A stretch of DNA of 64,000 nt from Pseudomonadaceae bacterium (GTDB lineage: Bacteria; Pseudomonadota; Gammaproteobacteria; Pseudomonadales; Pseudomonadaceae). A program made the translations under genes and the position numbers. The notes under the pieces were generated by a model. The model did no database searches, was not told the DNA's origin, and saw nothing but the letters and a program-made list of their open reading frames with translations. Every line of letters starts with the position of its first letter. Position 1 is the first letter of the stretch. The DNA lies in assembly GCA_900766265.1 (NCBI GenBank), contig CAAFUS010000006.1, forward strand, positions 1 to 64,000, in the 5' to 3' direction. Of the stretch, positions 49,384 to 57,659 are shown in pieces.

Positions 49384-50055
49384 TTATTCACCGACGCTGA
49401 TCTTCAGCCCGGCGGCAATCGCGAAGGGTGTCAGGGTCACCGCCAGTGCGGTGAGGCTGGCCAGCCACAACAGGTAGCCGGCCGTCGGCAATCCTTGCAA
49501 GGCCGCCTGCAACGCCCCGCTGCCAAGGATCAGCACCGGGATGTACAGCGGCAGAATCAGCAGCGCCAGCAACAGGCCGCCACGCTTGAGACCGACAGTC
49601 AGGGCTGCCCCCACCGCGCCCAGCAGGCTCAGGGTGGGCGTGCCCAGCAACAGCGAGAGCAGCAGCACCGGCAGCGCCTGGACCGGCAGGCCGAGCATCA
49701 GCCCCAGCAAGGGAGCCAGCAGAACCAGCGCCAGGCCCGAGAGCACCCAGTGTGCCAGCACCTTGGCAAGCACAAGAAGCGCCAGGGGGTGCGGCGAAAC
49801 GACCCACTGCTCGAGGGAACCATCTTCGAAATCGCTGCGAAAAAGCCCGTCAAGCGAGAGCAGCACGGCCAGCAGCGCCGCTACCCACAACAAACCAGGG
49901 GAAATGCTTTGCAACAGTTGGGACTCCGGCCCGACCGCCAGGGGAAACAGCGCGATGACGATGGCGAAGAACACCAGCGGATTCGCCAGCTCCGCCGGAC
50001 GCCGAATCAGCAGACGTGCCTCCCGCTTCAGGAGCAATGCGAAGACGCCGCTCAT
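49384..50055 (-). CDS. ccmB: haem exporter permease CcmB
   Basis: A 223-residue, six-span permease. LLLKREARLLIRRPAELANPLVFFAIVIALFPLAVGPE at the N-terminus and SLDGLFRSDFEDGSLEQWVVSPHPL are CcmB hallmarks. Start at MSGVFALLLK (50055), overlapping the ccmA stop by 4 nt (ATGA); the longer frame reads through ccmA. Confidence 0.95.
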   Translation of the reverse strand: MSGVFALLLKREARLLIRRPAELANPLVFFAIVIALFPLAVGPESQLLQSISPGLLWVAALLAVLLSLDGLFRSDFEDGSLEQWVVSPHPLALLVLAKVLAHWVLSGLALVLLAPLLGLMLGLPVQALPVLLLSLLLGTPTLSLLGAVGAALTVGLKRGGLLLALLILPLYIPVLILGSGALQAALQGLPTAGYLLWLASLTALAVTLTPFAIAAGLKISVGE

Positions 50056-50681
50056 ACCGTCTGCCCCAACAGAATCTCGTCGAAACCCGACGGCCGTGCC
50101 TGCAGGCTGTGATGGGTGGTCAACACCACGACACCGCCCTGCTCGCAATGGGCTGCCAGATGCGCTTCGAGCTGAGCCACGCCATGCTTGTCCAGTGCCG
50201 TGAACGGCTCGTCGAGGATCCACAGGGGCGCTGCCGTGAGGTACAGCCGGGCCAGGGCGACACGGCGCTGCTGGCCTGCCGAAAGCGTATGGCAAGGCAC
50301 ATCCTCGAATCCGCGCAGCCCCACCGTAGCCAGCGCCTGCCAAATGGCCTCGCGGCTGGCCGGTTGTTGGAGCGCGCAAAGCCACGCCAGGTTTTCTTCC
50401 GGGCTGAGCAACCCCTTGATGCCGGCGGCATGGCCGATCCATAACAGCTTGCGGGCCACATCGGCGCGACGCGCCAGCGGCTCGCCGTCCAGCAGCACCT
50501 CACCGGCGGTAGGCTGCATCAGGCCGGCCAGCACACGCAGCAAGCTGGTCTTGCCGCTGCCGTTGGGCCCGGAGACCTGCAGCATCTGGCCTCGCTCAAG
50601 GCTGAAGGCCAGGCCGTTGAACAGCAGCCGCCAATCCCTCTCGCAGGTCAGCGCAACAGCTTGAAGGAAAGGATCGGACAC
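50052..50681 (-). CDS. ccmA: haem exporter ATPase CcmA
   Basis: A 209-residue ABC ATPase with Walker A GPNGSGKTSLLRVLAGL, signature CHTLSAGQQRRVALARLYL, Walker B LWILDEPFTALDKHGV and H-loop LTTHHSLQ. ATP hydrolysis drives release of holo-CcmE. The start is set at GTG 50681 (MSDPFLQAVALTCERDW), matching other CcmA N-termini; a GTG four codons upstream is an alternative. First gene of the nine-gene ccm operon, divergent from fliK. Confidence 0.95.
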   Translation of the reverse strand: MSDPFLQAVALTCERDWRLLFNGLAFSLERGQMLQVSGPNGSGKTSLLRVLAGLMQPTAGEVLLDGEPLARRADVARKLLWIGHAAGIKGLLSPEENLAWLCALQQPASREAIWQALATVGLRGFEDVPCHTLSAGQQRRVALARLYLTAAPLWILDEPFTALDKHGVAQLEAHLAAHCEQGGVVVLTTHHSLQARPSGFDEILLGQTV

Positions 50682-50830
50682 GCTTGTGGGCACCTGCTGG
50701 CATTCAAGAAGGGAATGGACGGGCCGCTATACTGACCGGGCGCCGGGCCAACCGGGGCGCGATTATACATGGCATCCATGACCGCCGAAGACCGCTAAAC
50801 CATCAGGTTGTAAGGGCATTTGAAGCAAAC

Positions 50831-52360
50831 ATGACCGAGATCAAGGCCGCGCAGCCTCTTCCAGCCGCCTCGCCCCGCTCAGCGGCAGCCGCTGCGGATC
50901 TGGCGCTCAAGCTGCTCCAGCCGATGCAGGGCCTGCTAGCTGCGGGCGAGAGCGCCGAGGCGGAAGTCGTCAGCGTCAAGGAAAGTGGCCAGGCCTTCCA
51001 GCTGATCCTGCGCCTGACACTCGACACTGGTCGCCAGACCACGCTCGAAGCCCTGAGCAACCGCGCCGTGGCCCCGGGCACTGCCTACGCCGTGACGGCG
51101 CTTTCCGATAATCGGTTGATGGCCAGCCTGCAGGCGCTGGCGCGCCAGCCGGTGAGCAGTATCGATCTCGATCGGGTGCCCATCGGTACCATTCTTCAGG
51201 GCAAGGTGGTGGCCAGCCAGCAGATCGCCGCGGCCAAGGGCGAGCACGCCGTATTCAAGATGGTGGTCCAGCTGCTCAACACCGCCATGGCCAGTGAAAA
51301 ACTCGAGATCGAGTCCACCACGCCATTACCGCTGGGCACCCTCCTCACCGCCCAGGTCAAGGGTAGCCAGGCCTTGGGTTTCCTGCCGCTGAGCGGTCGC
51401 CTGGACCAGCTCGCACTGGGGCAGCAGATGGCCGCGCAACAGGAGCGCCAGGCGTCGCTCGAGGGCCTGCTCGGAGCGTTGCGCAATGCAGGCTCACTGC
51501 CGGAAGGCCTGAGAGGCGCTGCGGAAAAGCTGCTCGGCCTTATGCCGGAGGTGAGTGAACTCACCGACCCGAAGGCTCTTGCCCAAGCGCTGGAAAAAAG
51601 CGGCACGCTGCTGGAGGCACGACTGCTGGCCGGCCAGCACGGCGCAGCACAGGGCGACATGAAGGCCGCCCTGCTGCGGCTCATCACCCAGCTGCTGCCC
51701 AGCCTGCCCGGCAGTACGCCGCTCGCCTCGGCCCAGAGCGGCGCAGCCATGGGCCAGGCATTACCGGCTTTCGCTCGCCACGCACTCGGCGTATTCGGGC
51801 AAAACAGCGCGCGTCAGCAGGCGATGGGCTTTCCTTTACCGAGCCGGCTGCTTCAAGGCATGGACGAAGAAGCGGACCTGGAAACCCTGCTCAAGCTCGC
51901 AGCGGCAGCCGTCTCGCGGCTGCAGACCCATCAGCTGTCAAGCCTCGCGCAGTCGCAGGTCGGTCCGGAAGGCACCTTGCTGACCACCTGGCAAATGGAA
52001 ATCCCCATGCGCGACCAGCGCGACATCGTGCCTCTGCAGGTCAAGCTGCAGCGCGAGGAAAGCCCACCCGAACAGCGCAAGGAAAAGCAGGAGATCGTCT
52101 GGCGCGTCGAGCTCGCTTTCGATCTGTCCCCCCTAGGCCCGCTGCAGGTACAGGCTCAGCTCGCCCAGGGCAACCTGTCGAGCCAGCTATGGGCCGAGCG
52201 CGTCAGCACCGCACAACTGATCAGCGCGGAACTCGACCATCTTCGTGAGCGCCTGGTAGCAGCCGGCCTCACGGTCAGCGAACTGGCCTGTCGCCAGGGT
52301 ACGCCACCCCAAGGGCCGAAGACCTCGCTGGAACAACGCTTCGTGGACGAAACCGCATGA
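50831..52360 (+). CDS. fliK: flagellar hook-length control protein FliK
   Basis: A 509-residue protein. A long Ala/Gln/Leu-rich N-terminal ruler region precedes a C-terminal Flg_hook substrate-switch domain, visible as EIVWRVELAFDLSPLGPLQVQAQLAQGNLSSQLWAE and LRERLVAAGLTVSELACRQG. FliK measures hook length and triggers FlhB to switch export to filament substrates. Start at MTEIKAAQPL (50831); the long open frame upstream runs into ccmA. Its stop overlaps the next gene by 4 nt. Confidence 0.88.
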   Translation: MTEIKAAQPLPAASPRSAAAAADLALKLLQPMQGLLAAGESAEAEVVSVKESGQAFQLILRLTLDTGRQTTLEALSNRAVAPGTAYAVTALSDNRLMASLQALARQPVSSIDLDRVPIGTILQGKVVASQQIAAAKGEHAVFKMVVQLLNTAMASEKLEIESTTPLPLGTLLTAQVKGSQALGFLPLSGRLDQLALGQQMAAQQERQASLEGLLGALRNAGSLPEGLRGAAEKLLGLMPEVSELTDPKALAQALEKSGTLLEARLLAGQHGAAQGDMKAALLRLITQLLPSLPGSTPLASAQSGAAMGQALPAFARHALGVFGQNSARQQAMGFPLPSRLLQGMDEEADLETLLKLAAAAVSRLQTHQLSSLAQSQVGPEGTLLTTWQMEIPMRDQRDIVPLQVKLQREESPPEQRKEKQEIVWRVELAFDLSPLGPLQVQAQLAQGNLSSQLWAERVSTAQLISAELDHLRERLVAAGLTVSELACRQGTPPQGPKTSLEQRFVDETA

Positions 52361-52668
52361 GCAAGCAAGTCATCGCACTGGCCTACGACGGCCGCAACGC
52401 ACCGAGCGTGACCGCCAAGGGCGACGATGCGCTGGCCGAGGCGATTCTCGCGATCGCTCGCGAACATGAGGTGCCGATCTACGAGAACGCCGAACTGGTC
52501 CGCCTACTGGCCCGGCTCGAACTCGGCGACGCGATACCCGAGGCGCTCTACCGCAGCATCGCAGAGATCATCGCCTTCGCCTGGTATCTCAAGGGCAAGG
52601 CCCCGGCAGGATTCGGCCAGCGCGACGACGGCGACGCACCGCTGCTGCTCAGTGGGCCTGAGCGCTGA
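52357..52668 (+). CDS. FlhB C-terminal-domain paralogue (FlhX/YlqH type)
   Basis: A 103-residue cytoplasmic protein matching the C-terminal export-switch domain of FlhB/YscU: ALAYDGRNAPSVTAKGDDALAEAILAIAREHEVPIYENAELVRLLARLELGDAIPEALY. It begins just after the place of the NPTH autocleavage motif, which is absent, and has no membrane segments. Such FhlB2/FlhX proteins can stand in for the cleaved FlhB tail. Coupled to fliK by an ATGA overlap, which supports a role in export switching. Its 3' end overlaps the convergent rhodanese gene by 20 nt. Confidence 0.88.
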   Translation: MSKQVIALAYDGRNAPSVTAKGDDALAEAILAIAREHEVPIYENAELVRLLARLELGDAIPEALYRSIAEIIAFAWYLKGKAPAGFGQRDDGDAPLLLSGPER

Positions 52669-53089
52669 GGGTGGAAAGCTCGCCCGCCATGCTCTTACCC
52701 TGGGGGAAATCCGCCAGCTGCCAGGCGAAATAGCCCTCGCGGAAATAGAACACCTGCTTGTAGCCCCAGGCCACCGCGCGTTGCGCCGCAGCCGCGCCAC
52801 TGGGGCACACCTCGCTATCGCAATAGATGACCAGCGGTACCTCGCGCGGCCACTGGTCTTGAGCCAGCCCCGGGAAGCGACCGTGCAGGTCGAGGTGGAC
52901 GGCGCCATGGATATGCCCCCAGCTCCATTCGCGTGTCGGTCTGACGTCCACGAAGACCGCCCCCAGGTCGTAGAGGCGCTTGGCCTGATAGACGTTGACC
53001 GTCATCGCGCCTTCGACTTCCAGCGGCGCTTCTTCGGCATGCCCCCAGGCGGGGAAGCTGAACAGAATGAGAACCAGAATGCGCACCAT
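52649..53089 (-). CDS. exported rhodanese-like protein
   Basis: A 146-residue protein with a signal peptide (VRILVLILFSFPAWGHA) and one rhodanese domain: VFVDVRPTREWSWGHIHGAVHLDL and the active-site loop VIYCDSEVCPSGAAAAQRA with its catalytic Cys. It could transfer sulfane sulfur in the periplasm or simply bind thiols. Start at the signal Met (53089). It lies 167 nt beyond the chemotaxis operon end on the same strand, a spacer with no recognisable element. Confidence 0.85.
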   Translation of the reverse strand: MVRILVLILFSFPAWGHAEEAPLEVEGAMTVNVYQAKRLYDLGAVFVDVRPTREWSWGHIHGAVHLDLHGRFPGLAQDQWPREVPLVIYCDSEVCPSGAAAAQRAVAWGYKQVFYFREGYFAWQLADFPQGKSMAGELSTLSAQAH

Positions 53090-53256
53090 CACGCCCTCCC
53101 CGGCCTGAGCCATGCGGAGCCCGAATGACCGGAAGGTCATTCCTGAACGTTTGAGAGGTGGAAGTCGCGTGGGGTTCAATCGACCTGATGTCGGGCGAGC
53201 AGCCAGCCATCGTGCCGGCTGGCGCAGCTACTCGAGGCCCACCCAGCATCGAGAGG

Positions 53257-53661
53257 TCAGCGCTGGGGGCGGCGGCTCTGGTGCAGCTTACTCATCAGTT
53301 CGGCTTCGGCCTGGGTCAGGCCACAGGACTGGGTCAGGTCATCGACGCTGGCTCCCATGCCCACCAGCCGGGCGGCCTGGCTGAACGACAGGCTGCCCGG
53401 ATCGCGCTGCTCCAGCTGGGTCAGCTTGTCCGGAAGAGGCGCGACGAGGCGGCGAAGCTCATGCAGCTCTTCGCCGATGCGGATGCTGCCTTCGAGATAG
53501 GCGTCCAGCCGCTTGCCCAGGTCCTTGATGCGCTGGTCGCGCATGGCGTCGCGCTCGGCCTGCAGCTGGACCTGCAGCTTGTGGCTTTGCATCAGCCAAA
53601 GCAGCAGGCCCAGCAGGCCGAGGCAACACACCGCGAGCACAACCACCGCAGCGATCAGCAT
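53257..53661 (-). CDS. DUF2802-type membrane-anchored protein at the end of the che operon
   Basis: A 134-residue protein with one N-terminal span (VVVLAVCCLGLLGLLLWLM). A coiled-coil region follows (about residues 28-85), then a helix-turn-helix-like tail (SFSQAARLVGMGASVDDLTQSCGLTQAEAELM). The same gene follows cheW in P. aeruginosa. Function unknown; the tail resembles DNA- or protein-binding HTH but the anchor argues for a membrane-tethered role in the polar array. It starts 4 nt after the cheW stop. Confidence 0.8.
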   Translation of the reverse strand: MLIAAVVVLAVCCLGLLGLLLWLMQSHKLQVQLQAERDAMRDQRIKDLGKRLDAYLEGSIRIGEELHELRRLVAPLPDKLTQLEQRDPGSLSFSQAARLVGMGASVDDLTQSCGLTQAEAELMSKLHQSRRPQR

Positions 53662-53665
53662 GGGA

Positions 53666-54145
53666 TCAGATGTTCTCCAGGTCCGACCATTCTTCTTCGG
53701 TCATCATCTTGTCGAGCTCGACCAGGATCAGAAGTTCGCCGTTCTTGTTGCAAACGCCCTGGATGAATTTGGCCGACTCGTCGTTGCCCACGTTGGGCGC
53801 GGTTTCGATCTCCGACTGACGCAGGTAGACGACCTCGGCGACGCTATCGACCAGAATGCCGACGACCTGGCGGTCGGCCTCGATGATGACGATGCGGGTA
53901 TTGTCACTGACCGGCGCAGGATCCAGGCCGAAACGCTGACGCGTGTCGATCACCGTCACCACGTTGCCACGCAGGTTGATGATCCCTAGCACGTAGCTCG
54001 GCGCACCCGGCACCGGAGCGATCTCGGTGTAACGCAGCACTTCCTGGACCTGCATCACGTTGATGCCGTAGGTCTCGTTGTCCAGGCGGAAGGTCACCCA
54101 TTGCAGAATGGGATCTTCCGAACCCTGTGAAGACGTCATTTTCAT
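53666..54145 (-). CDS. cheW: chemotaxis coupling protein CheW
   Basis: A 159-residue single CheW domain that bridges receptors and CheA. WVTFRLDNETYGINVMQVQEVLRYTEIAPVPG, LRGNVVTVIDTRQRFGL and the terminal LILVELDKMMTEEEW are characteristic. Length equals P. aeruginosa CheW. A second Met two codons in is possible. It follows the parP-like gene by 72 nt. Confidence 0.96.
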   Translation of the reverse strand: MKMTSSQGSEDPILQWVTFRLDNETYGINVMQVQEVLRYTEIAPVPGAPSYVLGIINLRGNVVTVIDTRQRFGLDPAPVSDNTRIVIIEADRQVVGILVDSVAEVVYLRQSEIETAPNVGNDESAKFIQGVCNKNGELLILVELDKMMTEEEWSDLENI

Positions 54146-54217
54146 AGCCCAGCCTCTCAGTTACCGCTGTGACGGTCGATTATCCATGCCGGGCGCAGGA
54201 AAACGCCCGGGTATCAT

Positions 54218-55111
54218 TCAGTTTCGCTTGCGCCCTGCCGGCTTCACGACCGGCGCTGGCTCTGCACGCTTGGCCGCGCCGCTTGCGATCAGCTCGGCCA
54301 GCGCGGCCACGTCGAGCAGCGCGCACATGTGTTCGATCACCGTTCCGGCGAGCCAGGGACGCTGGCTGCGCTGAGAACGCCACTTCACCTGCCGCGGGTC
54401 AAGTCGGATCGAACGGCTGACCTGATGCACCGCCAAGCCCCACTCGTACCCTTGCACCGAGATCACATATTGCAGGCCTTCGCGGAAATCGTCGCGGTAG
54501 CGGTCCGGCATCACCCAGCGCGCCGCATCGAGCACCTTGAGGTTGCCCGCCTGGCACGGAAGTATCCCCAGGAACCAGTCCGGCTGACCGAACAAGGGCG
54601 TAAGCTCCTGCCCTGCCAGCGGGTAGATCGAACCCAGGCTGACCAGCGGAACGGCCAAGGTCAGCCCCGCGACATCGAACAACAGGCATTCGAAGGGCTC
54701 TTCACCCCACGCGGGCTGCCCATCGAACTGCAACGGCGGGGTCGCCGGCGGCTCGACTCCGACTACCGGCTCGACCATTGGCGAGCGGATGTCCAGCACA
54801 GGCGCAACGATCGGAGCAGGCGCCACTACCGGCGGAACCGGCACAGGCGTTTGCGCAACCGGCTCGACCTGAGCAGGCACCGCCGGCGCGTGCACGACGG
54901 GTGCAGCCACAGGTGCCGGAGCCCGCACAGGCGGTGCCACCAGGACCGGCTTCGGCGCCGCATCGCGCTGCTGCTCTTCGAGCACGGCAGCCTGGAACTC
55001 GTCGAGCGTGACCGAATCGGCCAGCTCGATCGCCGCTTCCTGCAGCAGCGCGTCGAGGTAGGACTGAAGCGCCACCTGAGGGCGGGTTGCGGTGAGAACG
55101 GAGCGACTCAT
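54218..55111 (-). CDS. parP: ParP-like CheW-domain protein (array localisation)
   Basis: A 297-residue protein with three parts. A helical N-terminus (ALQSYLDALLQEAAIEL) is followed by a Pro/Val/Ala-rich linker (about 50-150: VAPPVRAPAPVAAPVV) and a divergent CheW-like domain from about residue 165 (EPFECLLFDVAGLTLAVPLVSLGSIY). This matches ParP, which in Vibrio links ParC to CheA through its AIF domain and holds arrays at the pole. Adjacency to a parC-type ATPase and cheW supports the call. Start at MSRSVLTATR (55111). Confidence 0.78.
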   Translation of the reverse strand: MSRSVLTATRPQVALQSYLDALLQEAAIELADSVTLDEFQAAVLEEQQRDAAPKPVLVAPPVRAPAPVAAPVVHAPAVPAQVEPVAQTPVPVPPVVAPAPIVAPVLDIRSPMVEPVVGVEPPATPPLQFDGQPAWGEEPFECLLFDVAGLTLAVPLVSLGSIYPLAGQELTPLFGQPDWFLGILPCQAGNLKVLDAARWVMPDRYRDDFREGLQYVISVQGYEWGLAVHQVSRSIRLDPRQVKWRSQRSQRPWLAGTVIEHMCALLDVAALAELIASGAAKRAEPAPVVKPAGRKRN

Positions 55112-55198
55112 CAAACGCACTCGTAAAAAATATCTGAACAGGCTATCGGCTGGCACCGCCGAGGACTTGAGCCCCGACCGCAATTAGTTGCGTGCACC

Positions 55199-55987
55199 TC
55201 AGGCGACTTGCGGAGTGGCCTGGAAGGCCAGCAGCTGCTTGAGCAGCGCCCGGTAGGCGATCACCGCACGGCTGCCCGGATCGAATTGCGAGGGCACCAG
55301 GCCCGCCCGGCTCGCATCGCGCAGACGGGTGTCGATGGGGATGAAGGCAGGCCACAAATTGGCTTCGTAACCCTGGCGCAGGATCTTGAGCGTATTCATG
55401 GACGCCTGCGTGCGCCGGTCGAACAGCGTCGGCACGATGGTGTACGGCAACGCCTGCTTGCGCGAACGGTTGATCATCGCCAAGGTGCTGACCATCCGCT
55501 CGAGCCCCTTGACCGCCAAAAACTCCGTCTGCACGGGTATGACCAACTGCTGGCTGGCGGCCAGGGCATTGACCATCAGCACCCCGAGCAATGGCGGGCT
55601 GTCGATGATCGCATGATCGTAGTCCTGCCAGAGTTGCGTCAGACTTTTGGCCACCACCAGTCCAAGGCCGCTCTGGCCAGGCGACTGCCGTTCGAGTGTC
55701 GCCAGCACGGTGCTGGACGGCAACAGCGAGATGCGCTCGTGACTGGTCGGAAGCAGCAGCTGGCGCGGCAAGCCCTCGGGCACGCTGCCCTGATGCTGGA
55801 ACAGGTCGAAGACGCTGTGCTCGATACTATCGGGGTCTTGGCCGAAATAGCTGGTCATCGACCCGTGCGGATCCAGGTCGACCACGACCACCCGCTTGCC
55901 CGAATCGGCGAGCAAGCCTGCCAGCGCGACAGAGGTAGTGGTTTTGCCCACTCCGCCTTTTTGATTGGCTACAGCCCAGACTCTCAT
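55199..55987 (-). CDS. parC: ParA-family ATPase, ParC-like (polar chemotaxis localisation)
   Basis: A 262-residue Walker-type ATPase with the deviant Walker A NQKGGVGKTTTSVALAGLL, Walker A' VVVVDLDPHGSMTSYFG and switch II HAIIDSPPLLGVLMVNALAAS. There is no partner parB and no DNA-binding N-terminus. Its place between motD and the parP-like gene identifies it as the orphan ParA that positions chemotaxis arrays (ParC in Vibrio, PA1462 in P. aeruginosa). parC here is not topoisomerase IV. Confidence 0.86.
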   Translation of the reverse strand: MRVWAVANQKGGVGKTTTSVALAGLLADSGKRVVVVDLDPHGSMTSYFGQDPDSIEHSVFDLFQHQGSVPEGLPRQLLLPTSHERISLLPSSTVLATLERQSPGQSGLGLVVAKSLTQLWQDYDHAIIDSPPLLGVLMVNALAASQQLVIPVQTEFLAVKGLERMVSTLAMINRSRKQALPYTIVPTLFDRRTQASMNTLKILRQGYEANLWPAFIPIDTRLRDASRAGLVPSQFDPGSRAVIAYRALLKQLLAFQATPQVA

Positions 55988-56077
55988 GACGTTCTTCCTC
56001 CCGGACCGGTGCGGATCGGGAACTGGCGTTGCGCCGAACGGGCGCGACGGTGATTTGACGTTGCCGACATCGGCAGC

Positions 56078-56914
56078 CTACCTGTCGGCACGGGGTGCAG
56101 TTTGCGTGCCAGCACGTTTCAGCGTCGTGTCCGCCTGAGTGTTGGCACTGCCGGCGCTGGTTACGCTGCGGCGCACATCCAGGTTGCGCGAGACCACCAG
56201 CACGACACGCCGGTTGCGCGCGCGCCCTTCGGCCGTCGCATTGTCGGCGATGGGCTGGAACTCCCCATACCCGACGGCGGCGAGCCGGTCGGCGTCGACG
56301 CCCTGGGCCGCCAGCATGCGCACCACACTGGCGGCGCGGGCCGCGGACAACTCCCAGTTGGTGGGATAACTCGCGGTACTGATCGGCAGATTGTCGGTGA
56401 AACCCTCGACGTGGATCGGGTTCTGGTAAGGCGCGAGGATGGTGGCGACCTTCTCGATCAGCTCGAACGCGTGGTCGTTGGGAATCGCATCGCCACTGGG
56501 AAACAGCAAGCTCGAGCTCAGCTCCAGCTCGATCCACAATTCGTTGCCCCGGACCGTCAGCTGCCCGTCGCCGATCAGCTCGCCGAACGCCTCGCGCATG
56601 CTGCGGGCGATGGCGTCCAGCGGATCTTCGGGCGCTTCGACCTGAGCATTGGCAGCCCCCTGATCGAAGTCCAGACGCGTGGCTTCGGTCGTACGCGGTC
56701 GCTCCTCGCCGATCGGAATCGGCCTGATGGAACGGTCCTGGCTGCTGAAGACCCCCACCAGCGACTCGGAGAGAATCTTGTATTTGCCTTCGTTCACCGA
56801 CGAGATCGAATACATCACCACGAAAAAGGCGAACAGCAGCGTGATGAAGTCGGCATAGGAGACCAGCCAACGTTCATGGTTTTCGTGCTCTTCCTCGCGC
56901 CTGCGTCGTGCCAT
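56078..56914 (-). CDS. motD: flagellar stator protein MotD (MotB family)
   Basis: A 278-residue MotB-type stator protein. The single N-terminal span carries the proton-binding Asp22 in SYADFITLLFAFFVVMYS, followed by a plug/linker and a C-terminal OmpA peptidoglycan-binding domain (VEGFTDNLPISTASYPTNWELSAARAASVVRML). It is the second stator set of pseudomonads (MotCD), used for swarming torque. Start at MARRRREEEH (56914), 4 nt after motC. Confidence 0.95.
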   Translation of the reverse strand: MARRRREEEHENHERWLVSYADFITLLFAFFVVMYSISSVNEGKYKILSESLVGVFSSQDRSIRPIPIGEERPRTTEATRLDFDQGAANAQVEAPEDPLDAIARSMREAFGELIGDGQLTVRGNELWIELELSSSLLFPSGDAIPNDHAFELIEKVATILAPYQNPIHVEGFTDNLPISTASYPTNWELSAARAASVVRMLAAQGVDADRLAAVGYGEFQPIADNATAEGRARNRRVVLVVSRNLDVRRSVTSAGSANTQADTTLKRAGTQTAPRADR

Positions 56915-56918
56915 CGCA

Positions 56919-57659
56919 TCAATCCATGAAGCCTTGCAGCTTGAGTTCGATGGAGCGCGGATTTTCCCCTTCGGCAATCGACAGCACGCCTTCGAGGATC
57001 ATCTCCCGGTAGGCCGACTGCTTCTGCACCACGGACTTGAGCTTGTTGCCGATGGGCAGCACCAGCAGGTTGGCGAAGGCGACCCCGTAGATGGTCGCGA
57101 CGAAAGCCACGGCGATGCCGCTGCCGAGCTGGCTGGGGTCGGCCAGGTTGCCCATGACATGGATCAGCCCCATCACCGCGCCGATGATGCCCACGGTCGG
57201 CGAATAGCCGCCCATGGCTTCGAACACCTTGGCCGCACGCAGATCACGCGTTTCCTGGGTGTAGAGATCGACCTCGAGGATGCTGCGGATGGCTTCGGGC
57301 TCGGCGCCGTCGATGAGCAGCTGCAGGCCCTTGCGTGCGTAAGGGTCGACTTCACTGTCGGCGACCGGCTCCAGCCCTAGAAGACCTTCCTTGCGCGCCG
57401 TCATGCTCCAGCCGACCACATTCGAAATTCCTCGCGCCAGGTCGACGTGCGGCGGAAAGAAAATCCATCGGCCTATCACCATAGCGCGCTTGAACACCGT
57501 GATCGGCGTCTGCAGCAGCACCGCGCCAAGCGTACCGCCGAGCACGATCAGCGCGGCCGGCCCATTGAGCAGCGCCGATATGTGGCCCCCTTCGAGGAAG
57601 TTGCCGCCGACTATGGCGATGAACGCCAGGGCAAGCCCGATGAGGCTCAGCACATCCAC
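56919..57659 (-). CDS. motC: flagellar stator protein MotC (MotA family)
   Basis: A 246-residue, four-span stator channel subunit, same length as P. aeruginosa MotC. Conserved MotA/ExbB segments are AKVFEAMGGYSPTVGIIGAVMGLIHVM and the cytoplasmic loop ARKEGLLGLEPVADSEVDPYARKGLQLLIDG, which holds torque-generating charges. The start is a GTG at 57659, overlapping the cheB stop; the longer open frame is a cheB shadow. Confidence 0.95.
   Translation of the reverse strand: MDVLSLIGLALAFIAIVGGNFLEGGHISALLNGPAALIVLGGTLGAVLLQTPITVFKRAMVIGRWIFFPPHVDLARGISNVVGWSMTARKEGLLGLEPVADSEVDPYARKGLQLLIDGAEPEAIRSILEVDLYTQETRDLRAAKVFEAMGGYSPTVGIIGAVMGLIHVMGNLADPSQLGSGIAVAFVATIYGVAFANLLVLPIGNKLKSVVQKQSAYREMILEGVLSIAEGENPRSIELKLQGFMD

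Noticed and set aside
50684..50830. Extension of fliK upstream to 50684
   Set aside because: The added residues overlap the ccmA start region and look like a translated spacer; MTEIKAAQPL is a normal start.
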